Assembly (NCBI GenBank): GCA_021307345.1
Contig: CP089930.1
Location: 3,472,001-3,536,000, forward strand
Source of the DNA: Escherichia coli
GTDB lineage: Bacteria > Pseudomonadota > Gammaproteobacteria > Enterobacterales > Enterobacteriaceae
DNA length: 64,000 nucleotides
Reading direction: 5' to 3'
Shown: positions 21,629 to 31,545 of the stretch, one piece after another
How positions within the stretch are numbered: the first letter of the stretch is position 1
Layout: each line of letters begins with the position of its first letter
Position numbers and translations under genes: made by a program
The notes under the pieces: generated by a model
The model's database searches: none
What the model was told of the DNA's origin: nothing
The model's input: the letters and a program-made list of their open reading frames with translations, nothing else

Positions 21629-23185
21629 TTACCACTGTGGCGTATGAGGTTTCTCCAGCCAGCGGATAAAATCATCCAGCTGCAGGGGGCGACTAATCCA
21701 GTAACCTTGCAGGAAATTAACGCCACGTTCGCGCAGCCAGCGCGCCTGTTCCGGTGTTTCGACCCCTTCAGCAACTGTCAGCATATTGAGACGTTTCGCC
21801 AGCGTCAGCACCGCGTCAAGTACGGGTGAGGTGACCGTTTCCGTACCTATGGCGTTGATAAAGCCACGGTCAATTTTCAGGTAATCGAGCGTGAAACGTT
21901 CCAGATAAATAAGCGCGCTGTGCCCGGTGCCGAAGTCATCAATAGCAATTTCTACGCCGACTGAATGCAGCCAGGCGAAGAGTTGCGTGGCTTCTTGCTC
22001 TTTCAGCATATTGCGCTCGGTAATTTCCAGCACAATCTGGAAATGGTGTGCGGGCAGGGAAGTGAGCAGTTTTTGGATATCTGCTTTAAAGCTCTCGCTG
22101 TGCAGATGATCCGGCGCGATGTTAATGCCAAATTTCACGCCCACCGGCAGTATGTTTTCTAATTCTGCGGCATCACGAGCAATCAGCTCAAACAGATGCT
22201 GGGTGAGAGGTACAATCATCTTTTGCGATTCGGCATAGTGAATGAAGGCGTCCGGGGGAATTTCACCCACTACCGGGTGACGCCAGCGTAGCAGTACTTC
22301 CAGGCCAGTTACCCGCAGTGTTTGCGTATCAACCACCGGTTGATACACCACGTAAAATTGCTCACGTTTGATGGCCATCATAATTTCTCTGCCTGGGCGC
22401 ATACGCACGCTCATCAGGTAATAGCAGAGCAGGCCAACGACAGTTCCACTCATACCACCCAGTAGAAACGCGTACCACACATCGTTCCATGTCCAGTCAT
22501 CAGCATAAAGCCGAACGGTCAGCGGAAGGCCTGCAATTTTGGTTTCACGTACCGGCGTGCCGGTTAACTCACGGACGTTCATCAAATGCGACGTAAAAGT
22601 CGATAGCGCAGTATCACCAATAATGAGCGCGATACCGTTGAAATCTTGCTGGTGATAGCTATAGAAAATATACGGCGTCAGGTTCAGATTCAATGCTGCA
22701 AAAACGCCGCTATTTTTTAATAAAGGGTTACGATACCAGATGACGATCGTTGGTTTATTGGGCACCATCGGTGTGCCTGGCAATATTGCCATATCAATAT
22801 CTTTGCCGATGTTTAGTGCCGGAATCAGTTCACTGAGTGGGATGTCCATCTCACCAGTTGCAGAAGAACAGAAGCTCTTTTTATCCTTTACCAGCACAAA
22901 CGTTCGCACGTTCATGCTAAATGCTGCGCGTGCAGTCAGCTCCGGGTTAGCTTGCTGGCAGGTATCTAAGGTAAGCGGCTGGAGCCTGTCAGTGGTGGAT
23001 TTCAGGTCGGCAAAATAGGTATTGAGATATTTTTGTACGTCGCTAATCAAGGTGTCGTATTTGACTTCGTGTTTATGCCAGGCCACTAAAAACTGAAGGC
23101 AGCTTACCAGTATCGCAATCATCACGCCCGCAATAATGCAGGTGAGCAGGATCTTACGTCCAGAAGAGGGAGCTCGTATGAACAT
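21629..23185 (-). CDS. pdeN: PdeN (Rtn), CSS-EAL cyclic-di-GMP phosphodiesterase
   Basis: The 518-residue protein has two membrane spans (about 10-30 and 235-255) that enclose a periplasmic CSS domain with the motif FCSS. A cytoplasmic EAL domain follows, with EVLLRWRHP as its signature and the conserved blocks EITERNML and DDFGTGHS. Members hydrolyse c-di-GMP under control of periplasmic DsbA/DsbB redox state. The ATG at 23185 (MFIRAP) was chosen over the upstream in-frame start at 23218 because it gives the known length. Part of the periplasmic domain (about residues 180-225) differs noticeably from the K-12 protein as I remember it. Confidence 0.94.
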   Translation of the reverse strand: MFIRAPSSGRKILLTCIIAGVMIAILVSCLQFLVAWHKHEVKYDTLISDVQKYLNTYFADLKSTTDRLQPLTLDTCQQANPELTARAAFSMNVRTFVLVKDKKSFCSSATGEMDIPLSELIPALNIGKDIDMAILPGTPMVPNKPTIVIWYRNPLLKNSGVFAALNLNLTPYIFYSYHQQDFNGIALIIGDTALSTFTSHLMNVRELTGTPVRETKIAGLPLTVRLYADDWTWNDVWYAFLLGGMSGTVVGLLCYYLMSVRMRPGREIMMAIKREQFYVVYQPVVDTQTLRVTGLEVLLRWRHPVVGEIPPDAFIHYAESQKMIVPLTQHLFELIARDAAELENILPVGVKFGINIAPDHLHSESFKADIQKLLTSLPAHHFQIVLEITERNMLKEQEATQLFAWLHSVGVEIAIDDFGTGHSALIYLERFTLDYLKIDRGFINAIGTETVTSPVLDAVLTLAKRLNMLTVAEGVETPEQARWLRERGVNFLQGYWISRPLQLDDFIRWLEKPHTPQW

Positions 23186-23282
23186 GGTTCCGATAATATC
23201 CTGAAAATACGACAACACTAAAAGGAAAGAATGACGGGACTATAGCCTGGTTCAAGATGTGGAAACATCATTTTCTCGGATG

Positions 23283-23318
23283 AGAAAAACCAAAAAGCAC
23301 TGCCTAAGCAGTGCTTTT
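23283..23318 (-). terminator. Intrinsic terminator of mepS
   Basis: An 11-bp perfect stem (23293-23303 with 23308-23318, AAAAGCACTGC) has a 4-base loop. On the minus strand it continues into TTTTTGGTTTTT, a good termination signal 46 bases past the mepS stop. Confidence 0.85.
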
Positions 23319-23363
23319 CGTTAACTCGTCAGGATAGCCAAGGGATTGCATCCAAACGATTTA

Positions 23364-23930
23364 TTAGCTACGGCTGAGAACCCGACGTGCTTCGTTGTAA
23401 CGCTTCTTCCAGTACGGCTCATTCATGCTGGAAATAATTACACCACTGCTGGTGGATGCGTGAACAAACTGATTATTACCGATATAAATACCGACATGGC
23501 GTCCGGTTGAACCCGCGCGGAACAGGACTAAGTCGCCTGTACGCAAATTACTACGGGAAACTGATTTCCCCATTTCCTGCTGTTCATACGTTGAACGCGG
23601 AAGCTCTAAGCCAAATTGTTCACGGAATGTACGTTGTACGAAACCAGAACAATCGATACCTTTTTTGGTGCTGCCGCCCAGACGATAACGAACGCCTTTC
23701 CAGTCAGCATACTGATCCATAATTCGCGATTTCACGTCGACATTACGAACCAGGTTTTCAAATTCATCCTGAGAAGCTTGCAGTGATGATGTTTCACTAC
23801 CCACTGCACGTGTCTCAGGATGCATATTCTTTGCGGTGTTGTTTGCACTACATGCAGAAAGCAGAACCGCTACTGCAATCGCGGGAATGCCGCGCAAGAT
23901 ATATCTCAAAATCGGTTGAGATTTGACCAT
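23364..23930 (-). CDS. mepS: MepS (Spr), peptidoglycan DD-endopeptidase lipoprotein
   Basis: The 188-residue protein has a lipobox LLSAC with lipidated Cys27 and an NlpC/P60 domain. The catalytic residues are visible: Cys94 in GIDCSGFVQ, His145 and His157 (68, 119 and 131 of the mature protein). MepS cleaves meso-DAP-D-Ala cross-links to allow sacculus growth and is degraded by NlpI-Prc. A 411-base gap separates it from lpxT upstream. Confidence 0.96.
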
Positions 23931-24341
23931 GTTGTTTGTTTTCCCTTGAAGTCCTTAACGATAAATATCGTTATAAAAAATGCCAAGCGACACGAGACTA
24001 ATTACCTGGGCATGTTGAAACAATTCCTTAAGGCCAAATCTGTGGACTAACGCACAAAATTATATGCTGTGAGGATAATTTAACGCCGAGGCAAAACGAG
24101 TCCGAGATTACCCGATTGGCGCGGTCTTGGCGAGCGGTTTTACATGATTTTTTATAAGAAAAAGTGATACAGAAAGTTAATAAGTGGGATTGGTCAATTA
24201 AAGAACGATTGTGCGAAAAACATGCAACCTATTCATTTGCTTAAAGAATGAGCATTGTATTCGATGAATGAAAGCAATCGTGCGCATCATCAGGATTATC
24301 CTTACTATAAAAATAAACCTGATGATGTTAATTACTGTGAG
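23931..24341. other. Intergenic region lpxT-mepS
   Basis: This 411-base A/T-rich gap contains the mepS promoter/leader and the lpxT 3' region. No coding frame here looks real. The most distinct element is a perfect 10-bp inverted repeat CATCATCAGG/CCTGATGATG (24285-24294 and 24318-24327) with a 23-base A/T-rich loop, just after the lpxT stop. It lacks a clear trailing T-run. Confidence 0.5.
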
Positions 24342-25055
24342 TTATTTGTTTTGGAAATGTTTGCTTTTTCCCGGTAGTGATTTGTCAAAAAAGGTGATTA
24401 ATCGATCACTTAATGGCGTCAACAGCACCCAGGGTAAACCGATCAATATCACGGTCATGGAGCCGACAATGATATCGGTAAACCAGTGCGCGCCAATCAT
24501 TACTCTGGGAAATGCAAAAACCACAAAAATAATAATGCCGATAAGACCTGCGACTTTTCCGAAATAGCGCCACATAAAGGCGGAAAAAATAAGTAACATC
24601 ATGCCGTGATCGCCGGGAAAGCTATCTCGTGATGCATCTTTCGTGGGTACAGGTAGCAGTTCGCTGACGCGGTTAATATCTGTAAAGGTTAATGTCGGGC
24701 TGGCCCGTTTTACCGGAATTAATGCCTGACCCAGCTGGTTTAATACCACTGCGGTTAACAGCATGACCAGACCAATAATTACGATACGTCGTCTGCCAGG
24801 GGCATTTTCTTTCAGCCAGAAACTCAGCATCAACATTCCCATCGTCAGCAGTGAACAACCGTCGAAAGCGCGATTGTTGGTCAATGCAACCAGCCACAAA
24901 AAGGCCTTACTTTCGACCAGTTTCTGATTAAAGAAATAAAAAATATTCGTATCAATCGATAACCAGAATCCATGATTAACGGGTATGTACCAGGAAAGAA
25001 ACAGCACGAGGCCGACAATGTTCAACAACACTATTTGCGGCAAATTTTTAATCAT
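24342..25055 (-). CDS. lpxT: LpxT, lipid A 1-diphosphate synthase
   Basis: This 237-residue PAP2-family membrane protein has about six spans. The phosphatase motifs are KRASPTLTF, SRDSFPGDHG and GAHWFTDIIVG. It transfers phosphate from undecaprenyl diphosphate to the 1-position of lipid A at the periplasmic face, recycling the carrier lipid. An upstream in-frame start at 25091 would add 12 residues; the ATG at 25055 gives MIKNLPQIVLL. It lies 38 bases after yeiR on the same strand. Confidence 0.94.
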   Translation of the reverse strand: MIKNLPQIVLLNIVGLVLFLSWYIPVNHGFWLSIDTNIFYFFNQKLVESKAFLWLVALTNNRAFDGCSLLTMGMLMLSFWLKENAPGRRRIVIIGLVMLLTAVVLNQLGQALIPVKRASPTLTFTDINRVSELLPVPTKDASRDSFPGDHGMMLLIFSAFMWRYFGKVAGLIGIIIFVVFAFPRVMIGAHWFTDIIVGSMTVILIGLPWVLLTPLSDRLITFFDKSLPGKSKHFQNK

Positions 25056-25093
25056 ATTTTCTCTAATTATCTTACTGAAAAACGCAGGCAACC

Positions 25094-26080
25094 TTACGCG
25101 GTGGTCGCTAAACGAAGCTTCAACAGCGCGCTTTGTAAGGCGTTCCAGTCAGTTTCGCTACTGGAAATCAGCTCAATACGGCTATCCGGTGGTGCAACGT
25201 TTTGCGTTTCAATGTGCAGGTCATCGCCCTGACGGTTGATTCGCACAAGGCCTTCCGGAATGCGCATAACGCCTTTCACTCGCTCTACTGGTGCAAGTCG
25301 TGCCCATTCCAGAATGCCGATGGTGTCGAACACCGTATCAGCGTCGAATATCCAGCCACAGGCCTGATGTCCTTGTCCGCTGTTCAGACTGCGACGCCAG
25401 CGTTGATGTTCTGGCAGGCTTAACGCCGCTAACCCTTTTTTCACGCCATGCTGATGTGAATGGGCGGCGCTGGCAGGCAACTCAGTTAAATTGCGACGGG
25501 ATAAATCCAGAAGATGACTTTCAATTTGCCCATGTTCGCTGTGAATTAATTGCCGATCGCCACCATTTTGTTGCCACCAGCGTTGCAACGCTTGCTCGCT
25601 TTCGGGCGTCGCGCGGTCGGATTTATTGGCGACAATGATGTCTGCGGCAGCCAACTGGTCACGGAAGTTTTCATTATTGACACTTTTTTCATCCAGCAGC
25701 AGGCGTGGATCGAGAATACACAACGTGGCGCGCAAGTCGATCCACGGTTCATAAACTGGTGCGGTTAACAGATCGAGGATCTGTTTCGGATGGCCCAGCC
25801 CGGTTGGCTCTATCAACAAGCGGTCTGGTTTTCCCTGACGCAGTAAGGTATTCAGACCTACCTGCATGGGTAAACCATTAACGCAGCACATGCAGCCGCC
25901 GGGGATCTCTTTCAGCAATGCGCCGCTATCGGCGAGCAAAGCGCCATCAATTCCGACTTCTCCAAATTCATTAACCAGCACCGCCCATTTTTCGTTGGGA
26001 TCTTTATGGGCTAATAGATGAAGAATCGACGTGGTTTTCCCGCTGCCGAGAAAACCGGTGATGAGGTTGGTCCTGGTCAC
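25094..26080 (-). CDS. yeiR: YeiR, COG0523-family zinc-binding GTPase
   Basis: The 328-residue G3E GTPase has a P-loop GFLGSGKTT (about residues 9-17), the metal-binding CxCC motif GCMCC (about 62-66) and the base-recognition motif NKSD. A C-terminal CobW_C domain follows a His-containing linker (HSHQHG). The family supplies or chaperones metals. E. coli YeiR has been shown to bind zinc and hydrolyse GTP, but the client is unsettled. Confidence 0.93.
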   Translation of the reverse strand: MTRTNLITGFLGSGKTTSILHLLAHKDPNEKWAVLVNEFGEVGIDGALLADSGALLKEIPGGCMCCVNGLPMQVGLNTLLRQGKPDRLLIEPTGLGHPKQILDLLTAPVYEPWIDLRATLCILDPRLLLDEKSVNNENFRDQLAAADIIVANKSDRATPESEQALQRWWQQNGGDRQLIHSEHGQIESHLLDLSRRNLTELPASAAHSHQHGVKKGLAALSLPEHQRWRRSLNSGQGHQACGWIFDADTVFDTIGILEWARLAPVERVKGVMRIPEGLVRINRQGDDLHIETQNVAPPDSRIELISSSETDWNALQSALLKLRLATTA

Positions 26081-26197
26081 AGCGGCTCCGCAATACTCTG
26101 ATAAGTTAACTGTGCGTTAATCCTGGCTAAAAAAGGCAGAAAAGAGAAGGGGAGAGCGGACGAAGACGGGCTTCATCCGCTTTAACCGCAGAAATCG

Positions 26198-27664
26198 TTA
26201 AATTTTGAGAGTGTTTAATAGCGCCTGATGCGCCCCAAACTGCGCGATTTGTTGCCAGGCTTGTTCGATAGCCTGCACAAAATGCGGGTTATTTGGCAGG
26301 TCATCACCGAAAACTTCACGCAGGGAAAGCAGGGCGGTTACGCGTTGTTCATTGCTGCTGCCCGCGACCAGGTCGCGAATTTTATCGCTAAGCGGATCGC
26401 GAACATCAATAGCATTTCCGGCATCATCAACACCGCTCACATAGCGCATCCAGCCAGCAACGCCTAATGCCAACAATGACCAGTTCGTTCCGCGCGCCAG
26501 ATGTATGCGAATGCCTGCCAGCATACGCTGCGGTAATTTCTGGCTGCCATCCATCGCGATTTGCCAGGTCTTATGTTTCAGCGCCGGGTTAGCAAAACGT
26601 GCAATTAACTTATCCGCATATTGTGTTAAATCGACATCTTTGATCCGCAGCGTCGGCGCTTGCTCATCCAGCATTAATGTTCTGGCGGCATGGAGAAATG
26701 CGCGATCCTGCATACAATCACTGATATGGGCGAATCCTGCGAGATAACCCAGATAAGCGAGAAAAGAGTGACTACCATTAAGCATACGCAGTTTCATCTC
26801 CTCCCACGGCAGAACATCATTGACCATCTGCACGCCAGCGACTTCCCAGGCAGGGCGCCCCGCGACGAAGTTATCTTCCACCACCCATTGGATAAACGGC
26901 TCGCAGCTAATCGCACAGGGATCATTCACGCCCAGATGCTGGCTAATTTCCGTCAGTGATTCGTCTGTTGCTGCCGGGACAATGCGGTCTACCATGGTTC
27001 CCGGAAAGCTGACGTGATCTTTTATCCATTCCGCAAGTTCTGGCGAACGTTTTTCCGCCATCCCCAGCACCGCGTTTTTCACCACATGGCCATTATCGGG
27101 AATGTTGTCGCAGGAGAGCACGGTAAACGGGGCAAGGCCGCGTTCACGGCGGCGCTTTAGTGCTTCGACGAGAATGCCTGGCGCGGAGTGAGGATCTTCG
27201 GGACTTTGTAGATCGTGAACGATACGTGGATTGCTGATGTCGAGTGTGCCGGTAGCCGGGTCGATGCAATAGCCTTTTTCGGTAATCGTCAGGGAAACAA
27301 TCGCCACCTGCGGCTCGCAAAACTTCTCAATAATCGCCGCTAAGGAATCCAGTTTTGCATTCAGGCACTCGCGAACGGCTCCAATAATAATAGCCTGGTT
27401 GCCGTCTGCGCCTTTCTCTAACACGGTGTATAAATGATCCTGCGCGCGAAGCTGGCTCATCAACTGATCGCCACTGAACAGGCTGATTTCACAGATCCCC
27501 CAGTCGCCGCCCTGGGCATTCAGCACACGGTCGGTTAATAGCGCCTGATGCGCACGGTGGAAGGCTCCAAATCCAAAATGAACGATACGAGATTTCAATT
27601 GTTGCCGATCGTAGCGGGGCGAGTGTACATGCTGCGGGAGCGTAACGGAGGCGATTGTATTCAT
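26198..27664 (-). CDS. yeiQ: YeiQ, mannitol dehydrogenase-family oxidoreductase
   Basis: The 488-residue protein belongs to the long-chain polyol/hexuronate dehydrogenase family (UxaB, UxuB, MtlD). It has a nucleotide-binding N-terminus (RIVHFGFGAFHRAHQ) and the catalytic region MVDRIVPAATDE with KLRMLNGSHSF. It is close to D-mannonate oxidoreductase, but the substrate is not shown by sequence. An in-frame start three codons earlier (27673) is possible. It is separated from yeiR by 117 bases. Confidence 0.9.
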   Translation of the reverse strand: MNTIASVTLPQHVHSPRYDRQQLKSRIVHFGFGAFHRAHQALLTDRVLNAQGGDWGICEISLFSGDQLMSQLRAQDHLYTVLEKGADGNQAIIIGAVRECLNAKLDSLAAIIEKFCEPQVAIVSLTITEKGYCIDPATGTLDISNPRIVHDLQSPEDPHSAPGILVEALKRRRERGLAPFTVLSCDNIPDNGHVVKNAVLGMAEKRSPELAEWIKDHVSFPGTMVDRIVPAATDESLTEISQHLGVNDPCAISCEPFIQWVVEDNFVAGRPAWEVAGVQMVNDVLPWEEMKLRMLNGSHSFLAYLGYLAGFAHISDCMQDRAFLHAARTLMLDEQAPTLRIKDVDLTQYADKLIARFANPALKHKTWQIAMDGSQKLPQRMLAGIRIHLARGTNWSLLALGVAGWMRYVSGVDDAGNAIDVRDPLSDKIRDLVAGSSNEQRVTALLSLREVFGDDLPNNPHFVQAIEQAWQQIAQFGAHQALLNTLKI

Positions 27665-27837
27665 AGGAGTCACGTCTTAGTAACGATTAATTAACAACGA
27701 CAGTGTAAAGTTATATGACAGCAATTGAAATTGGTCTGGATTGTTAATGCGATGAAGTGTGAGGGCGATCAATTTAGTGGTGAATATTGCGGGAGAACGA
27801 TGTTCAGGAAGCGCAAAATAGAAGATTGGTATAATAA

Positions 27838-27870
27838 ATTAAAAAAGGGACAGTCTGAGCCATCCCTTTT
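27838..27870 (-). terminator. Intrinsic terminator of efpL
   Basis: A stem AAAAGGGA (27843-27850) with TCCCTTTT (27863-27870) ends in a T-run when read on the minus strand. It lies 18 bases beyond the efpL stop. Confidence 0.8.
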
Positions 27871-27887
27871 CTGATATCTGGCTGAAG

Positions 27888-28460
27888 TTAGTCAGCACGA
27901 CCCATATAGCGGCGTTCTTCGATATGGATACGAATTTTTTCGCCTGGGCTTAAGTATTCTGGTACTTGAATGACCAGACCGGTGCTCAATGTCGCCGGTT
28001 TGTTACGGGCGCTGGCAGACGCGCCTTTGATGCCCGGTGCGGTTTCAACAATTTCCAGATCAACGGTTTGCGGCAGTTCAAGCGCCAGAAGTTGACCGTC
28101 CCAGGTCAGAACCTGCATATCCGGCATACCGCCTTCCGGCATAAACAGCAGCTCTTCTTCGATCTGATCTTTAGTGAAGGTATACGGGGTATAGTCTTCT
28201 TTATCCATAAAGACATATTCGTTGCCATCGACGTAGGAGAAGTCAACGTAACGACGGGTCAGCGTTACGGTGTCAACGATATCATCGCCTTTGAAGCGTT
28301 CTTCCACTTTCAGCCCGGTACGGACATCAGAAAAACGCATTTTGTACAGCGTAGCGGCACCACGGGCGGTGGGAGACTGAATATCAATATCCTTAACCAG
28401 CAGCAATTTGCCGTTGTAATTCAGTACCATACCTTTTTTAATTTCGTTCGCTCTTGGCAT
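27888..28460 (-). CDS. efpL: EfpL (YeiP), elongation factor P-like protein
   Basis: The 190-residue three-domain protein is a paralogue of elongation factor P. At the tip of the first domain the loop SPTARGAA places Arg33 where EF-P has its modified lysine. EfpL helps ribosomes through difficult motifs such as proline stretches, and its loop differs from that of EF-P. It is divergent from yeiW, and an intrinsic terminator follows. Confidence 0.95.
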
Positions 28461-28614
28461 CGAAAAATTCCTGTTATCGAAAATGTCAAAAATATCGCGT
28501 CAAACTACTCGCGACGAGCCTTTCAGGCAAGTGGTATTCGCACTTTTGCTGGTGCAAAAAAGGTGGTACTGTGCGCGCTCATCAATCCGGTGGTTAACCT
28601 TAAGAGAACAACGT

Positions 28615-28869
28615 ATGGAATGCCGTCCGGGTTGCGGGGCGTGTTGCACTGCCCCTTCAATTTCCAGCCCTATACCCGGTATGCCAGATGGCAAGCCCGC
28701 CAATACGCCCTGCATTCAGCTTGATGAACAGCAACGTTGTAAAATTTTTACATCGCCGCTACGTCCGAAAGTTTGCGCAGGTTTACAAGCCAGTGCTGAA
28801 ATGTGCGGTAACACGCGTCAGCAGGCGATGACCTGGCTTATCGATCTGGAAATACTGACCGCGCCTTAA
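28615..28869 (+). CDS. yeiW: YeiW, small cysteine-rich YkgJ/UPF0153-like protein
   Basis: The 84-residue protein begins [17 protein letters not shown] and has eight cysteines in a CxxxCxxCC...C pattern, typical of the Zn/Fe-chelating YkgJ family. The frame is open 44 codons upstream. The ATG at 28615 after TAAGAGAAC puts the cysteine motif at the N-terminus as in relatives. Its stop overlaps the convergent setB stop by two bases. Function unknown. Confidence 0.85.
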   Translation: MECRPGCGACCTAPSISSPIPGMPDGKPANTPCIQLDEQQRCKIFTSPLRPKVCAGLQASAEMCGNTRQQAMTWLIDLEILTAP

Positions 28870-30047
28870 ACATCTTTAATCCGCAGTAAGCAGAACAGAG
28901 TGGCGATAATCATCACCATCGCAAACCAGAACACGGCGTGATAATTCCAGATTTCGGCGACTATGCCCGCCACTGACCCCGCGATGATCCAGCCCACACG
29001 CGAGGTATTGGTATAGAGCGTGGTTGCTGAACCCGCCTGACCGGGCATCAGATCCTGAAAATAGAGCATCCCGATGCCACCCAGAATGCCAATAAAAATA
29101 GCATTCAGCAGCTGCAAGCCCAACAGAATGACAGGTGAATGCGCCATCAGCATACCTGCGTAAAAACAGACGCCACCCACGGCGGCAACGCGCATTAAGA
29201 AACGCTTACCCAGACGTTTGGCAAAATAACCCGCGATCAACATGGTCGGGATTTCCAGGCCTGCGGCGGTTCCCATCATCACGCCCGCCAGTTTCTCGGG
29301 AAGATGCAATTCGTTGATAATAAATAGCGGCATGTTGATGATGTACAGGCTATTTGACCCCCACATCAACGTACAAATGACAAACAGCAGTAGCGTATCG
29401 CGACGATTACGGCGCGGCGCTTCAACCGTGCCGGTTGCCAGCGGAACCTCTTTTTGCATCGACGGTAAAAATAGCCACACCATCAGGCCGCAGACAATAA
29501 ACGCCACTGCTGCGCTGAGATACATCACCGTAAAGCTGAACCCCATCGCCAGGGCATAAGCCAGCGGCGGACCAATGACCCATGCCAACGAAACCTGAGC
29601 GCGTAAAAAAGAGCTGAACATCACCGCTTCACGCCCGGTTTTGTCAGCGTGCTCACGGGCGAGAGCAAACATTTGCGGGTTGGCGGTAGAGCCAAAGCTA
29701 CTAAGAAAGACACCAACGAACAGCAAAACAAAGTAGTTGCGGTTCCAGGCAAAAAGGATGCAGGCCAGCACGCCTAACAGGCAGCAAAAGACAATCAGTG
29801 ATTTACGATCGCCACGCTTATCAGAGCGTCCGGCGAGAAACTGACTCACCAGAATCCCGATGACAGCACTGCCGGTAAAGAAGAATCCCACCATCGCCGG
29901 ACGGGCGTGCACTTCATCGGTAAGGAATATACTGAGCGTCGGGGTTTGCAGAGCGCCCGCAATACCGGTGAGAAAGGCAACGATTAAAAACGCCGTCGAT
30001 GTCAGGTCAAACGATTTCGCGCTGGAGACTGCGGGGGAGTTATGCAT
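28866..30047 (-). CDS. setB: SetB, sugar efflux MFS transporter
   Basis: The 393-residue, 12-span major facilitator belongs to the sugar efflux transporter (SET) family, with the loop motif [15 protein letters not shown] after span 2. SetB exports lactose and glucose analogues, and has been reported to interact with the cytoskeleton/MreB and affect chromosome segregation. It is divergent from fruBKA. Confidence 0.94.
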   Translation of the reverse strand: MHNSPAVSSAKSFDLTSTAFLIVAFLTGIAGALQTPTLSIFLTDEVHARPAMVGFFFTGSAVIGILVSQFLAGRSDKRGDRKSLIVFCCLLGVLACILFAWNRNYFVLLFVGVFLSSFGSTANPQMFALAREHADKTGREAVMFSSFLRAQVSLAWVIGPPLAYALAMGFSFTVMYLSAAVAFIVCGLMVWLFLPSMQKEVPLATGTVEAPRRNRRDTLLLFVICTLMWGSNSLYIINMPLFIINELHLPEKLAGVMMGTAAGLEIPTMLIAGYFAKRLGKRFLMRVAAVGGVCFYAGMLMAHSPVILLGLQLLNAIFIGILGGIGMLYFQDLMPGQAGSATTLYTNTSRVGWIIAGSVAGIVAEIWNYHAVFWFAMVMIIATLFCLLRIKDV

Positions 30048-30314
30048 GCTGGTCGATCACTGAAAGATGGAGACGCGGAGTTTACGCTGCTTGTCAGAAA
30101 ATAAACAGTCAGTGAAATCAAACTCGCCACGAATAATCAAAATGCCATTTCACTCTTGTTGATTGTCTGCTGACGCTGCTGAAATGAAATTGCTGGCAAC
30201 GAGTTTTCCCGTCAGCAATTAGGAAAAATGACAAAAAATTGTGCAGCACATCAAAATTTTGGTCATAAATTTACAGCTTCCCTTGCGTGCTGAAACAGAA
30301 GTATTATGCTTTAT

Positions 30315-30326
30315 TGAAACGTTTCA
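30315..30326. promoter_or_regulatory. Cra (FruR) operator 1 of fruBKA
   Basis: TGAAACGTTTCA is a perfect 12-bp palindrome and matches the Cra consensus (TGAAWCSNTHHW). It lies 89 bases before fruB. Cra represses fruBKA until fructose 1-phosphate binds it. Confidence 0.88.
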
Positions 30327-30381
30327 GCGCGATCTTGTCTTTAACCGTAAGCCAGGTTGGCGCTTTTTTTCTCATAGAAGC

Positions 30382-30393
30382 TGAATCGTTTCA
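30382..30393. promoter_or_regulatory. Cra (FruR) operator 2 of fruBKA
   Basis: TGAATCGTTTCA differs from operator 1 at one base. It lies 21 bases before the fruB start codon, close to where a transcript leader would run. Paired Cra sites at fruB are known in E. coli. Confidence 0.85.
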
Positions 30394-30414
30394 ATTCAGC
30401 AAGAGAGGAGAACT

Positions 30415-31545
30415 ATGTTCCAGTTATCCGTACAGGACATCCATCCGGGCGAAAAGGCCGGAGACAAAGAAGAGGCGATTCGCCAGGTCGCTGCGGCGCT
30501 GGTGCGGGCCGGTAATGTAGCTGAAGGCTACGTCAATGGCATGCTGGCGCGCGAGCAGCAAACCTCAACGTTCCTCGGCAATGGTATTGCTATTCCTCAC
30601 GGCACCACCGACACCCGCGATCAGGTGCTGAAAACCGGCGTTCAGGTATTTCAGTTCCCGGAAGGCGTCACCTGGGGTGACGGTCAGGTAGCGTACGTGG
30701 CGATCGGTATTGCCGCCAGCTCGGACGAACACCTGGGCCTGCTGCGCCAGCTGACCCACGTGCTAAGCGATGATTCCGTTGCTGAACAACTGAAGTCAGC
30801 AACGACAGCAGAAGAACTTCGCGCATTGCTGATGGGCGAAAAGCAGAGTGAGCAGCTGAAACTCGATAACGAAATGCTGACGCTGGATATTGTCGCCAGC
30901 GATCTGCTGACTCTGCAGGCGCTGAACGCTGCACGTCTGAAAGAAGCGGGTGCCGTTGACGCCACCTTCGTCACTAAAGCCATCAATGAACAACCTCTGA
31001 ATCTCGGACAGGGCATCTGGCTGAGCGATAGCGCCGAAGGCAACCTGCGTAGCGCGATTGCGGTAAGCCGCGCGGCAAATGCTTTTGATGTGGAGGGCGA
31101 AACGGCAGCCATGCTGGTGAGTGTGGCAATGAATGACGATCAGCCCGTCGCGGTTCTTAAGCGTCTCGCCGATCTGTTACTCGACAATAAAGCTGACCGT
31201 TTGCTGAAAGCGGATGCGGCAACATTGCTGGCACTGCTGACCAGCGATGATGCGCCGACTGACGACGTGTTAAGCGCGGAGTTTGTGGTGCGCAACGAAC
31301 ACGGCCTGCATGCTCGTCCAGGCACCATGCTGGTCAATACCATTAAACAATTTAACAGTGATATTACCGTGACAAACCTTGATGGCACCGGCAAACCGGC
31401 AAACGGACGTAGTCTGATGAAAGTTGTGGCACTTGGCGTTAAGAAAGGTCATCGCCTGCGCTTTACCGCCCAGGGGGCGGATGCTGAACAGGCACTGAAG
31501 GCAATTGGCGACGCCATCGCCGCAGGTCTTGGGGAGGGCGCGTAA
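30415..31545 (+). CDS. fruB: FruB, fructose PTS diphosphoryl transfer protein (EIIA-FPr)
   Basis: The 376-residue protein has an EIIA-Fru domain (about 1-145, His62 in IPHGTT), a central linker domain and a C-terminal HPr-like FPr domain (about 285-376, phospho-His in EHGLHARPG). It passes phosphate from enzyme I to FruA. It is the first gene of fruBKA, preceded by AGAGAGGAGA, and overlaps fruK by one base (TAATG). Confidence 0.96.
   Translation: MFQLSVQDIHPGEKAGDKEEAIRQVAAALVRAGNVAEGYVNGMLAREQQTSTFLGNGIAIPHGTTDTRDQVLKTGVQVFQFPEGVTWGDGQVAYVAIGIAASSDEHLGLLRQLTHVLSDDSVAEQLKSATTAEELRALLMGEKQSEQLKLDNEMLTLDIVASDLLTLQALNAARLKEAGAVDATFVTKAINEQPLNLGQGIWLSDSAEGNLRSAIAVSRAANAFDVEGETAAMLVSVAMNDDQPVAVLKRLADLLLDNKADRLLKADAATLLALLTSDDAPTDDVLSAEFVVRNEHGLHARPGTMLVNTIKQFNSDITVTNLDGTGKPANGRSLMKVVALGVKKGHRLRFTAQGADAEQALKAIGDAIAAGLGEGA

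Larger units (their letters stand above)
30048..30414. other. Intergenic region setB-fruB
   Basis: This 367-base divergent control region has no gene. The right half carries two Cra-type operators and the fruB ribosome binding site. The left half, upstream of setB, is A/T-rich with no operator that I could name. Confidence 0.7.

Noticed and set aside
24268-24567. A 99-codon frame on the plus strand at the end of lpxT
   Set aside because: Most of it is antisense to the conserved lpxT PAP2 domain and it has no recognisable product.
27966-28724. A 252-codon open frame opposite efpL and reaching into yeiW
   Set aside because: efpL is a clear EF-P family gene. The antisense frame has no recognisable domain and ends in the yeiW coding region.
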